Origin: Neohoeflea coraliihabitans
GTDB lineage: Bacteria; Pseudomonadota; Alphaproteobacteria; Rhizobiales; Rhizobiaceae
Reading direction: 5' to 3'
Length of the DNA stretch: 64,000 bases
Assembly (NCBI RefSeq): GCF_019334345.1
Contig: NZ_JAHWQX010000002.1
Span: 310,001 to 374,000, forward strand
The translations under genes and the position numbers were made by a program. Within the stretch, counting starts at the first letter, position 1. Every line of letters begins with the position of its first letter. Shown piece by piece: positions 28,098 through 36,480 of this stretch. The notes beneath the pieces were generated by a model. That model worked only from the letters and a program-made list of their open reading frames with translations, was not told the origin of the DNA and did not search any database.

Positions 28098-28687
28098 ATT
28101 GTGACACCTTGGTCACTGCGGCGGTCGCTCGGATGTCGAGTCAGACCGAAACGGAGCCTGTCCAACTGGATCGGGATCGCTCGTACCGGCGGTTCGCCGT
28201 GCTCGGCCACCCTAGCATCAGCGACGATCCCTTTGCGGCCATCGTCCGCCACGATGAGATTCCCGAACCGTGCTGGCGGGAGATCGGCAAGCGCGATCTC
28301 ACGGCCAACAATACTTGGTTCTACCAGTGCTGGCGTGACGACATTCCCGTCATTTACGTCAGCAACGCGCGCAAGTACGTCCGTCTCGCATGTGACTGTA
28401 TCTCGAACAACGGGAACGGTGACAAAAAGGCGACCGGGAAAGCCAGCAATGCACTTGGCAATGGGATGTTCGGCTCCTTCCAGCGCCTCGCCATTCATGA
28501 CAGCGGAAAGGCGATGTATCGGGGATGGCCGTTCGGGGGCACGATCGAAGCGTTCGTCCCCTCAACTGCCTTCGCCATTGCCGACACGTTTTTCGCGACT
28601 CTGTTCCACCCGACGCGTGCTGCCTCGCCGAAGTCGGTCACTCAGGTCGACGGACAAACCTTCGGTGAGGTCGCCGATGGCGTATGA
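28079..28687 (+). CDS. Unknown protein coupled between RloC-like and STAND genes
   Basis: I recognise no family. The frame encodes up to 202 aa and begins within the last codons of the RloC-like gene; a second ATG at 28133 (MSSQTETEP, 184 aa) is an alternative. The sequence has several Trp and Cys residues (CWREI, WFYQCWRDD, ACDCISNNG) and a glycine-rich segment GNGMFGS, and no signal or membrane segment. It overlaps the STAND gene start by 11 bp. Overlaps at both ends imply that the three proteins are made together, so this may be a partner, inhibitor or adaptor of the two putative toxic enzymes (inference). Confidence 0.62.
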   Translation: MQGDIINCDTLVTAAVARMSSQTETEPVQLDRDRSYRRFAVLGHPSISDDPFAAIVRHDEIPEPCWREIGKRDLTANNTWFYQCWRDDIPVIYVSNARKYVRLACDCISNNGNGDKKATGKASNALGNGMFGSFQRLAIHDSGKAMYRGWPFGGTIEAFVPSTAFAIADTFFATLFHPTRAASPKSVTQVDGQTFGEVADGV

Positions 28688-30968
28688 CTTCACCACGCTT
28701 TCGCCAGCCGACTTCGAAGACCTCTGCCGCGACTTGGTCGGTCGCGAAATCGGTATCCAGTTTGAGGCATTCACGCCTGGACCTGATGGTGGGATCGACG
28801 GCCGACATGCACTGTCGACAAAAAGCACGATCCTGCAGGTCAAACACCTGGTCGGATCGCACTTCGCCAAACTCAAATCCACGATGAAAGGCGAACGGGC
28901 ATCCATCGATAAGCTTGAACCCGACCGCTACATCTTGGCTACGTCGCGCGGTCTGACGCCGGCGAACAAGGAAGCACTCGCCGCCGAGATCGGGCCTGCT
29001 CTGCGCAACCAGGGCGACATCTATGGTGCGAGCGAGCTTAACGCGCTGCTTCGCAAGTTTCCTGATATCGAAAAGTCTCACATCAAGCTTTGGCTGTCCG
29101 GAACTGCCGTGCTTGAGCGAGTACTTTGGAGTGCAGCTCATACCTTCACCGAGCTCTCCAAATCCGAGATAGAGGGGAAGGTTCGGGTCTATGCGCACAA
29201 CCCGAGCTTCCCAGCGGCGCAAAAGATTCTGGAGAGCCAGCACGTCCTTATTATTTCGGGGCCTCCTGGCGTCGGTAAAACCACCCTCGCCGAAATGCTG
29301 GTCTACACCTACCTTGCGGAAGGGTGGGAGCTTGTCGCGGTCCGAGCTTTGGAGGATGGTTTCGGCACCATCGATGATGCAAAAAAGCAAGTGTTCTTGT
29401 TCGACGACTTCCTCGGGAAGATTGCGCTCGACGAACAAGCTCTCGCCGCAAAAGATTCCGATTTGGCGCGCTTCATGCGGCGTGTTCGCACCTCGCCTAA
29501 TGCGCGGTTCCTCCTCACCACTCGCGCCTATATCTTCGAGGAGGCGCGCCGAGCTTCCGAGTACCTTGCGGACCAGCGGCTGGACATCAGCCGCTACCTT
29601 CTGGATGTGGGCGTCTACACTCGCCGCATTCGCGCGAGGATTCTTTACAATCACCTACTCATCGCCGGCACCCCGATGCCGCTGGTTCGAGCGCTGATCG
29701 AAACCGGGGCCGTCAAATCCATCGTCGACCACCGGAACTACAATCCCCGGGTCATCGAATGGATGACGGACGCGGACCGCCTGCACGGCAAGACCCCCGA
29801 AGCCTATCCGGCATCCTTCATCACCGCGCTAGATAATCCGAGCCAGCTTTGGGATACGGCATTCCGCAAGCACATTCCGGATAAGTGCCGGCATCTGCTG
29901 CTCACCATGTACTTTTGTTCCGAGTACGGCGTGGAACTCGATGAACTTCGCACGCAGTACGAGGCGCTTCACCGCGATCTAAGCGCCAAGTACGGCACTG
30001 CTCGCGATCCGAAGGATTTCGAGGAAAGCGTCCGCATCTTAGAAGGAGGGTTTATCACTCTCCGTGGGACGCACGTCTCCTACGTGAACCCCTCGTTTCG
30101 CGATTACATGAGCGGCTACGTTAACGACGCCGCACTTCTCGCCGACTGTGCAGCCGCAGCGCAAACCGCAAATTGGGCCGATAAAGTCTGGAAATCTGTT
30201 CATTCCGCCCCCCTCCCTCCCAAGCAGCGGCGTCATGTGGCGACTTCGTTCCGCGAGATCTCGACGCAATTCTTAGATCTGCCCACATGGAAGAAAACAA
30301 GCAGGCACTCTTATTCGTGCGCCGACTTGGACAATGTCCGCCGCCTTCAGCTCTTGCTCGCATGGTGGACTGAAACAGGCGACCACCACTTCTCCGAATT
30401 GGTGATGAAACTCGCACAGCACCCGCCTGCGCCCAGAGGTTGGTCAGGCTACAGCGGGTGGCGGGAAGGCGCCGAACTCATCGATCTGACCGGCAAACTA
30501 CGCGATGAGGACTACTTTTCGGACTTTCCGTTTGCTGATGACCTAGCAAACCTGCTCGAAGATGACATAGTCGAGCTGCTTGAACACGGAATGGCATTTG
30601 ACGAGTTAGAGGGCATGCTGGAAGCGGTAGAGGATGCCTATCCGGCTGCGAGCCAGCGGATCCAAGAGGCTGCGCATGCAGCCATTCGCCGTGAAATCTA
30701 CGAGGTCGAGGTTTCCATTTCCGACCTCGATTCAGAATCAGCTTTGGAGGATTACGCTGAGACGTTGGAGAAGTTTGCTTCGCGAGCTAGCGTCCCCCCA
30801 GATGCTTTGGTTCGTGCCCTGTCGAAGGTGAAGGACCGGATCGACGAGATTGCGGAATGGACGTCGGTTGCTAGTTCACCCTCGCCTCGTTCAACTCCCA
30901 GAGAGTCCGACAGTTTCGACGATGCAGCGCTGGCCAGTCTCTTTGTCTCCCTCTTGCGAAAGGGCTGA
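28677..30968 (+). CDS. Mrr-like nuclease fused to a STAND NTPase
   Basis: The 763-aa protein has three parts. Residues ~1-130 are an Mrr-type PD-(D/E)XK nuclease: DGGIDG at 37-42 and the catalytic LQVKH (Gln54, Lys56). Residues ~165-480 are an NTPase with Walker A GPPGVGKTT at 195-203, Walker B VFLFDD at 239-244 and LLTTRAYIFEEARR, in the style of the nSTAND3 group. The C-terminal ~280 residues are helical, rich in acidic residues, as expected for a sensor region. The architecture of nuclease, STAND and sensor is that of Avs-type antiviral proteins; whether it recognises phage proteins is inference. ATG with GGTGAGG upstream. Confidence 0.8.
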   Translation: MAYDFTTLSPADFEDLCRDLVGREIGIQFEAFTPGPDGGIDGRHALSTKSTILQVKHLVGSHFAKLKSTMKGERASIDKLEPDRYILATSRGLTPANKEALAAEIGPALRNQGDIYGASELNALLRKFPDIEKSHIKLWLSGTAVLERVLWSAAHTFTELSKSEIEGKVRVYAHNPSFPAAQKILESQHVLIISGPPGVGKTTLAEMLVYTYLAEGWELVAVRALEDGFGTIDDAKKQVFLFDDFLGKIALDEQALAAKDSDLARFMRRVRTSPNARFLLTTRAYIFEEARRASEYLADQRLDISRYLLDVGVYTRRIRARILYNHLLIAGTPMPLVRALIETGAVKSIVDHRNYNPRVIEWMTDADRLHGKTPEAYPASFITALDNPSQLWDTAFRKHIPDKCRHLLLTMYFCSEYGVELDELRTQYEALHRDLSAKYGTARDPKDFEESVRILEGGFITLRGTHVSYVNPSFRDYMSGYVNDAALLADCAAAAQTANWADKVWKSVHSAPLPPKQRRHVATSFREISTQFLDLPTWKKTSRHSYSCADLDNVRRLQLLLAWWTETGDHHFSELVMKLAQHPPAPRGWSGYSGWREGAELIDLTGKLRDEDYFSDFPFADDLANLLEDDIVELLEHGMAFDELEGMLEAVEDAYPAASQRIQEAAHAAIRREIYEVEVSISDLDSESALEDYAETLEKFASRASVPPDALVRALSKVKDRIDEIAEWTSVASSPSPRSTPRESDSFDDAALASLFVSLLRKG

Positions 30969-31208
30969 CCGCTGCTCATCTCGCACGCTGGGCGGCTTTC
31001 ACGGACTCTCCTGCCAAACTGCGGTGATGAATACCTAGCTCGCTTCCTTCACGTCGTAATTTGCACCCGAACCCACCTGTGGCGCTTGATGGGGGGCCTG
31101 TGTCCCACCCGCTGATGCGGTCCGCGGGACGCTTTGCTAGAACGCACAAAGTCCTTTGCGGCGATAGGTTGAAAAATTGCGCAATCGGCGTTGATGGGTC
31201 AAATCGCC

Positions 31209-31324
31209 TGGATTTCGAAGGCATACGTTCAAGCAACCGAGTGACGCCCAGCTGTTTCATAAGTAACGTCGGATATCGGGAAGTCGCCAGTGCCGCTCGA
31301 ATGTCAGGAATGAGGGCGCAAAGC
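31209..31324 (+). repeat. 116-bp dispersed repeat, copy A
   Basis: It aligns without gaps to the reverse complement of 62322-62437, with about 97 of 116 positions equal by hand count. It begins TGGATTTCGAA and ends GGGCGCAAAGC in both copies. Neither copy has a convincing ORF, although fragments of the frame are similar in translation. Confidence 0.8.
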
Positions 31325-31479
31325 TGTCATTCCGGGTCTCGGTCGTAACGCCGCTCATCAGCTTGAGCAGTGCCAGCCTGTAAAACTGAAATTAAGGCGG
31401 ATTTATGCCACTCACTTGTGTGGGACATACAGCTAGAAGCGCGTGTAACTGCACACACGGTCATCGCGCGGTTACCCTC

Positions 31480-31507
31480 GGGCGTTCGAGTCGCCTCGCC
31501 CGCTCCA
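31480..31507 (+). repeat. tRNA-Gly 3' end fragment (T-arm and acceptor strand)
   Basis: GGGCG-TTCGAGT-CGCCT forms a complete T-arm, followed by CGCCCGC, T and CCA, as at the 3' end of tRNA-Gly. The 5' half of the tRNA is absent. Such tails are left by integration at tRNA genes, so this is probably an old attachment site. Confidence 0.62.
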
Positions 31508-31537
31508 GTTTCTTCAAAAAGGTTCGATAATCGCCAG

Positions 31538-31560
31538 GCCCCGGTTCCCGGGGCTTTCTT
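31538..31560 (+). terminator. Terminator following the tRNA-Gly fragment
   Basis: A perfect 7-bp stem GCCCCGG (31538-31544) and CCGGGGC (31548-31554) with loop TTC, followed by TTTCTT. Its position ~30 bp after the tRNA tail suggests it came along with the tRNA gene. Confidence 0.75.
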
Positions 31561-31653
31561 GCGTTTGGACACGAGAGCGCAAGAGCTAAGTCCAACAGGT
31601 CCGGTCGGCTCGGGTCTCCGCGCGGTCACCGCCGGGTTACACGCTTGCGATGT

Positions 31654-31679
31654 CGACGCGGCGTGAAGTCGCCGCGTCG
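31654..31679. repeat. Perfect 10-bp hairpin
   Basis: CGACGCGGCG (31654-31663) and CGCCGCGTCG (31670-31679) with loop TGAAGT. No T-run follows on either strand, so it is not a simple terminator. Confidence 0.75.
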
Positions 31680-31834
31680 CTGGGATTTGAAGCCGCTTCG
31701 GCATCTCCGTCAGCCGCAATCTCCGTTTAGCGGGCCACGCAGCGCCGTAGGCACGGATGACGTGGGCTTCTTCGGGATGAAGAGAACATCACGTTACGCC
31801 TGCACCTGCTTCTTCGGCGATGCACAATTAGGCT

Positions 31835-33235
31835 TTAGCCGAAGCGGGCAACCGCCGTCTGACTGGCCTGATCCGTTTCGATGATCGCGCCGTTCTTGGC
31901 CAGGAGATTGCGCAGCTCGGACACATCGAGCGCCGAGAGCTTGCTGTTTGAACGAACCGACATGGCTGCCGCTGTTCCCGCCGCCTCGCCGATCGCAAAG
32001 CAGGTGCTCATCGCACGGATCAAGCCGAGCGGATAGGGTTTGGCTGAAATGCACCGACCGCTGGCCAGTAGTCCGTCGATATTCTTGGAAACCAGGCAGC
32101 CGTAGGGAACGCCGATCGCATGCTCCGAAGGCTGCAGAACGATGCCGACGCCGGTGTGAATGTCGAGGTTGTAACCCGCCAGCGCGATGGTGTCTTCCGG
32201 GACGAGTGACTCGTTGACGGCATTGTCTTCCAGCGTCTTGATTCCGACGATGCGCCGACTTTCCCGGGCATAGGTGCCGGCAGCTATATTGGCAAGGAAG
32301 CAATTCTCGAACCCGGGGCAGTATTTCTTGAAGAAATTGATCAGCGTTGCCACCTGACGATGCGCGACGGCTTCGGCCTTGCTCATGCTGACTGGGTCGG
32401 TCGGATCGACGTCACTGACGCGCACGGCGTTGACGACCACTTCGTTGCTGTTGGGTTGCTTGGCAAAAATCACGCGATCGCGGGGAACATCGAACTCGCC
32501 GTTTTCCCGGGCCTTTGTGATGAATTCCTCAAAACCGGTGAAGTAGAACGAGCGAGAATCAAGGAAATAATCAAGCGTGTAGTGGACACCATAGGTCGGC
32601 GGGTTCGCGAACGTTTCCGGATGGCTCTTGATGTAGTCCAGCACCGCGTCGATATCGACATCTCCAAGCGAAAAAACCAGCGACACCGGCTGGACCCGTG
32701 TGTCCTCGCCCTGGCCCATTTCGTACTCTGCGCCGGCAAGGAATGCTGCCGTGCCGTCGCCGGTGGAATCGATAAGAACTTTCGTTCTGGCGGTGTAGTT
32801 TCGACCTCTAGAAAATAGCGAAACGCCAGTAACGCGTGAGTCCTCGACCGCAACATTCAGGACTTCCGTCGAGAACAGCAGGTCAACACCCGCTTCCTCG
32901 CACATCTTGGCGGCCTCGATCCGCAACCAGAATGGATTGACCGGTGTGATCGAATTGTGGATCGGGCAGGGAATGGCGCCATCGAAGGTTGCGCCCACTT
33001 GCCCCAGGCGGCGGACGAGTTCGTCGCCTATGCCGCCGACAACCTGGGTGCCGGTTCGATCATAGAAGGCGAGCAAGGGCAGCCCGGTGGCCGCAACGCC
33101 GCCGAGAAAGCCATTGCGCTCCACCAGCAGCGTTTTAGAGCCTTCGCGCGCTGCGGCGATTGCTGCGGGAAGGCCGCCGGGGCCTCCGCCTATGACAACT
33201 ACGTCATATATTCCGAGATCATTACTATCCATCAT
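31835..33235 (-). CDS. FAD-dependent oxidoreductase (FAD_oxidored family)
   Basis: The 466-aa protein starts with a Rossmann dinucleotide site VVIGGGPGGLPAA near residue 14 and continues with LLVERNGFLGGVAATG and DSTGDGTAAFLAGA, the signature of the PF12831-type flavoproteins. The C-terminal LLASGRCISA and IGEAAGTAAAM are also typical. These enzymes often oxidise or reduce organic acids or sugars; the substrate here is unknown. The start (ATG ATG, 33235) has GGAGAGCTCC upstream. It is the last gene of the dctPQM operon, 53 bp after dctM, and presumably processes the transported compound. Confidence 0.85.
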   Translation of the reverse strand: MMDSNDLGIYDVVVIGGGPGGLPAAIAAAREGSKTLLVERNGFLGGVAATGLPLLAFYDRTGTQVVGGIGDELVRRLGQVGATFDGAIPCPIHNSITPVNPFWLRIEAAKMCEEAGVDLLFSTEVLNVAVEDSRVTGVSLFSRGRNYTARTKVLIDSTGDGTAAFLAGAEYEMGQGEDTRVQPVSLVFSLGDVDIDAVLDYIKSHPETFANPPTYGVHYTLDYFLDSRSFYFTGFEEFITKARENGEFDVPRDRVIFAKQPNSNEVVVNAVRVSDVDPTDPVSMSKAEAVAHRQVATLINFFKKYCPGFENCFLANIAAGTYARESRRIVGIKTLEDNAVNESLVPEDTIALAGYNLDIHTGVGIVLQPSEHAIGVPYGCLVSKNIDGLLASGRCISAKPYPLGLIRAMSTCFAIGEAAGTAAAMSVRSNSKLSALDVSELRNLLAKNGAIIETDQASQTAVARFG

Positions 33236-33288
33236 TGGAGCTCTCCGTAGCAGATTTGTCTGTATCTTTCGCGGCGCGCGGGCCTCGG

Positions 33289-34569
33289 TCAGAATTTGAT
33301 GACTGACGGCAAGTAGGTTGTAAGAAGCGGCACGAGTGAAATCAGGATGAGGGTGACAAACAGGGCCAGATAGAAGGGGATCATTTCTCTTGCGACCGCC
33401 ATCATTGGCACGCGAGCGAGGTCGCTGACGATGTACAGACAAATGCCGACCGGCGGCGTGTTCAAGCCAATCATGCAGGCGAGAACCAACACCACGCCCA
33501 TCTGTGTCAGATCGATGCCGAATGCGAGTGCGATCGGAACCACGACTGGCGTCATCATGATCAACAGGGACAAAGCGTCGATGAAGCAGCCCGCCAGTAA
33601 CATCGCCAAGCCGATCAACAACAATGCGGTGTGCTTGTCGGCAGTTATCGAAAGAAGCATGTCGGCGACGAACCGCGGAAATCCGTAGCGGGTGAGGACC
33701 CAACCGAACAAACTTGCCGCGGCGACGATGAATGTGACCTGTGCGGTTGTCAGCAGGGCTTCGACGACCATGGCGCCGATGTTGTGCCAGCGTATCCCGC
33801 CGTAAATTACACCAAGGATGAGCGCGTACAGCGCCGCCACCGCCCCGGCTTCGGTCGGGGTGAACACGCCCGAGAAGATGCCGCCGAGGATGACCACGGG
33901 AGCAAGCAGCGCCCAGAAGGAACCGAGAAAACTCGACGCGATGTCACCGACCGAAGACCGGCCCTCGACGGGGTGCTTTTCTTTTCGCAGAACGATTGCG
34001 ATGACCACCATGATGGCTACGCCCATCAGCAGTCCCGGCACGATCCCAGCAATAAACAGCTCCCCGACGGAAACCTGTGCCATCACGCCGTAAACGATCA
34101 GGGGAACGCTGGGGGGGACAATCGGTCCGATTGTCGAGGATGCGGCGGTGACTGCGGCAGCGAATTCTGGTCGGTAGCCGCTCTTTTTCATTGCTTCGAT
34201 TTCGATTGCACCGAGACCCGCAGCATCGGCCGTCGCGGCACCGGACATGCCGGCGAAAACCACGCTTGCCATCACGTTGACATAGGCCAAACCGCCGCGG
34301 ATGTGGCCGAGCAAGGTGAGGAAGAATTGGAAAATGGCTTCAGCGCCACCCCCGTGATTCATCAACACGCCGGCGAACACGAAAAAGGGGATCGCAAGCA
34401 GCGGGAAGCTTTCCAGCCCGCCCCACAGCCGTTGGGGGATGACGATCATGGGGACCGTTCCGTCGACCAGCAGGGTCAGGATCGATGCAATGATCATGGC
34501 GAGGGCGACAGGTACGCGAAGCGCCAGGAGAACCAGCAGGCAGACGCCGATAACGAGGTACAGGGTCAT
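33289..34569 (-). CDS. TRAP transporter large permease (DctM), system 1
   Basis: The 426-aa protein has about 12 hydrophobic segments and DctM motifs such as FAGMSGAATADAAGLG, ASSTIGPIVPPSVPLIVYG and SPTEAG-like FTPTEAGAVAALYAL. It carries solutes across the inner membrane driven by a sodium or proton gradient, with DctP delivering the substrate (family knowledge). Its ATG overlaps the dctQ stop by 4 bp, which fixes the start. Confidence 0.93.
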   Translation of the reverse strand: MTLYLVIGVCLLVLLALRVPVALAMIIASILTLLVDGTVPMIVIPQRLWGGLESFPLLAIPFFVFAGVLMNHGGGAEAIFQFFLTLLGHIRGGLAYVNVMASVVFAGMSGAATADAAGLGAIEIEAMKKSGYRPEFAAAVTAASSTIGPIVPPSVPLIVYGVMAQVSVGELFIAGIVPGLLMGVAIMVVIAIVLRKEKHPVEGRSSVGDIASSFLGSFWALLAPVVILGGIFSGVFTPTEAGAVAALYALILGVIYGGIRWHNIGAMVVEALLTTAQVTFIVAAASLFGWVLTRYGFPRFVADMLLSITADKHTALLLIGLAMLLAGCFIDALSLLIMMTPVVVPIALAFGIDLTQMGVVLVLACMIGLNTPPVGICLYIVSDLARVPMMAVAREMIPFYLALFVTLILISLVPLLTTYLPSVIKF

Positions 34570-35069
34570 GCCTGGCCGTCCTGTTTCGCAAAGGATTGAA
34601 TCGTGAAGACCATGCTCGACACCATCATCGCCGCAACCGAAATGATCAGCGGAATCATGATCAGCCAGCTCGGGACCGAAAGCGCCCCGCCCAGATTGTG
34701 GCCGAGCGCCTGCTGGCGCAGCATGAACTGCCACGAAAGGTTGAGGAGATAGCCAAGTGAAATCAGAACGATGAGACTGCTGGCCGCCTGGCAGACCCGC
34801 TGAGCCGGGGGCGGAAGAAGCGCAACTATGGTGTCAATGCTGATGAGGATCTTTCTCTCGTACAAAATGGCCGCGCCAAGAAATGTGATCCAGATGAACA
34901 AGAACACTGCCAGATCCTCGGCCCATTCCAACGGGCTGTGGAGAAACCTCCGCATGAAGACCTGTGTCAGCGTAGTGACGAAGATCACCACCAAGGCCAG
35001 CGCGCAGGCGGACGTCAGAAAACGGAAAAACTGCCGCTTGGTTTTGAGTAGAAGATTGACGGTCTGCAT
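34566..35069 (-). CDS. TRAP transporter small permease (DctQ), system 1
   Basis: The 167-aa protein has four hydrophobic helices and the DctQ pattern VFMRRFLHSPLEWAEDLAVFLFIW, where the E-(E/D)-hydrophobic motif is characteristic. It forms the membrane complex with DctM. It lies 72 bp downstream of dctP and overlaps dctM by 4 bp. Confidence 0.9.
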   Translation of the reverse strand: MQTVNLLLKTKRQFFRFLTSACALALVVIFVTTLTQVFMRRFLHSPLEWAEDLAVFLFIWITFLGAAILYERKILISIDTIVALLPPPAQRVCQAASSLIVLISLGYLLNLSWQFMLRQQALGHNLGGALSVPSWLIMIPLIISVAAMMVSSMVFTIQSFAKQDGQA

Positions 35070-35141
35070 GAGAAATTGCTGGTAATCCGTGGCGAGGGAG
35101 GGTCACGACCACGCGGCCATGACCCTCAATGAGGCCTTTGT

Positions 35142-36140
35142 TTACTTGATCGCTTGAATCCGATCATACAAACCGGGAGTCCAGAACCCGGTATCCTCCG
35201 AGTCCTTGATCACCGGCTCCAGCATCTCCTGGAATGGACCGGTGTCGACTTCGCTGATCGTCGCTCCTTCGTCGATCATTTTCTGTCGGTCCTCACTGAA
35301 CTGGGTCCGCACCAGTTCCTGGAAATGTTCGCCGGCTTCCACAGCGGCCTGGGCAAGAATGTCCTTGAGGTCGTCGGGAAGCCCCGCATAGACGTCTTCA
35401 TTCACGGCCACACTGAAAGCCTGCTGCAGATGGTTTGTCAGCGTGATATTTGGCGCAGCCTCATAGAACTTGGTGGCGTACATCTGATCCAAGGGGCCTT
35501 CGGCGGCATCGACTGTACCGGTTTTCAGGGCAAGGTAGACTTCTGGCCAGGCAACGCGGGTGGGATTGGTTCCGAGACCGCGCCACACTTTCAGGTATGT
35601 CTCGATTTCAGGAACGCGCATGTTGATATTTGCGATGTCGTCCGGCGAACTCACCGGCGTCTTCGATACCAGCACCCGGGGAAGTCCGATCCAGTTGGCC
35701 GCTAGAACCCTGACGTTCATTTTCTCCAAGATCTGCTGCTTCATTTCATCGAACACGTCCGATTCGATGAAACTCGTGAAGTGGTCCGTGTCCCTGAAGG
35801 TGAACCCCATTCCATAGACGTTCAGATCTTTGACGAAAGGCGCGTACCATTCGAGCACCATCGACACCATATCCACGGTCCCGATGCTCACGCCTTCCAT
35901 GATCTGCAGCCCATTTCCGAGCGTGCCACCCGGGTTGGGATTGATCTTCAGTCGGCCCTCACTTCGCTCGGCCACGAGATCCGCCATAAACTGCACCGTC
36001 TTGGTGCTGGGCGCCTCGACCGGCTCGAGGCTCGCGATGGCCAGTTCATATGTTTTCGATTCGGCGGCGATTGCAGTACCGCTCCAAACCAACATCAGCA
36101 GCCCAGCGGCAAGCCGGCCTACACTCGTTACTAATGTCAT
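35142..36140 (-). CDS. TRAP transporter substrate-binding protein (DctP), system 1
   Basis: The 332-aa protein has a Sec signal peptide (AAGLLMLVWSGTAIAAES) and a DctP-family periplasmic body: GRLKINPNPGGTLGNG, and the ligand-arginine region NINMRVPEIETYLKVWRGLG followed by VYLALKTGTVDAAEGPL. The conserved Arg in MRVPE usually contacts a carboxylate, so an organic acid ligand is likely. GGAGGAGGAG lies upstream of the ATG. A palindromic operator-like site at 36173-36194 lies ~35 bp before the start, probably bound by the divergent LacI regulator. Confidence 0.92.
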   Translation of the reverse strand: MTLVTSVGRLAAGLLMLVWSGTAIAAESKTYELAIASLEPVEAPSTKTVQFMADLVAERSEGRLKINPNPGGTLGNGLQIMEGVSIGTVDMVSMVLEWYAPFVKDLNVYGMGFTFRDTDHFTSFIESDVFDEMKQQILEKMNVRVLAANWIGLPRVLVSKTPVSSPDDIANINMRVPEIETYLKVWRGLGTNPTRVAWPEVYLALKTGTVDAAEGPLDQMYATKFYEAAPNITLTNHLQQAFSVAVNEDVYAGLPDDLKDILAQAAVEAGEHFQELVRTQFSEDRQKMIDEGATISEVDTGPFQEMLEPVIKDSEDTGFWTPGLYDRIQAIK

Positions 36141-36172
36141 TTCGGGGCTCCTCCTCCTGATTGTACTAAACG

Positions 36173-36194
36173 CAAAATGTTCACGTGTACATTT
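36173..36194. promoter_or_regulatory. Operator-like site O1 upstream of dctP
   Basis: CAAAATGTTCACGTGTAC, then ATTT. The core TGTTCACGTGTACA is an imperfect palindrome centred on CACGTG, as expected for a LacI-family regulator. The same 18 bases recur at 36353-36370, exactly 180 bp away. Confidence 0.75.
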
Positions 36195-36352
36195 AAGTTA
36201 CAATTGAATTGCAAGCATTGTCAATTGAATTCCGATTAGCCGCAATCTCACGCATAACTTATTGTTTTTGCTATTATTTGTATATCTTCAGGACCAGTCG
36301 GGTTCCTAATTGCCGAGGCGTCAAAGGCGCGAAACATGAATCTCCGAACTTT

Positions 36353-36374
36353 CAAAATGTTCACGTGTACCTTT
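36353..36374. promoter_or_regulatory. Operator-like site O2 upstream of the lacI-type gene
   Basis: An identical 18-base copy of O1 (36353-36370), located 107 bp before the regulator's ATG. Two sites a whole number of helical turns apart (180 bp, about 17 turns) would allow a DNA loop that controls both divergent promoters. Confidence 0.75.
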
Positions 36375-36480
36375 GACCCGTCCATATCAAAGTGCTTATG
36401 TCATGCTGCGCGAAAAGGGCACCTTTATCCGGCTGAAAAGTCGGTCGTGCTACATCACTTTAGGAACAATCGAGGCACCC

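Larger units (their letters stand above)
30969..31834. other. 866-bp non-coding segment with repeat, tRNA-Gly fragment and hairpins
   Basis: No gene can be supported here. It holds one copy of a 116-bp dispersed repeat, a tRNA-Gly 3' fragment, a terminator-like hairpin and a perfect 10-bp hairpin (all listed separately). It forms the junction between the defence-like part and the catabolic part of the island. Confidence 0.7.
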
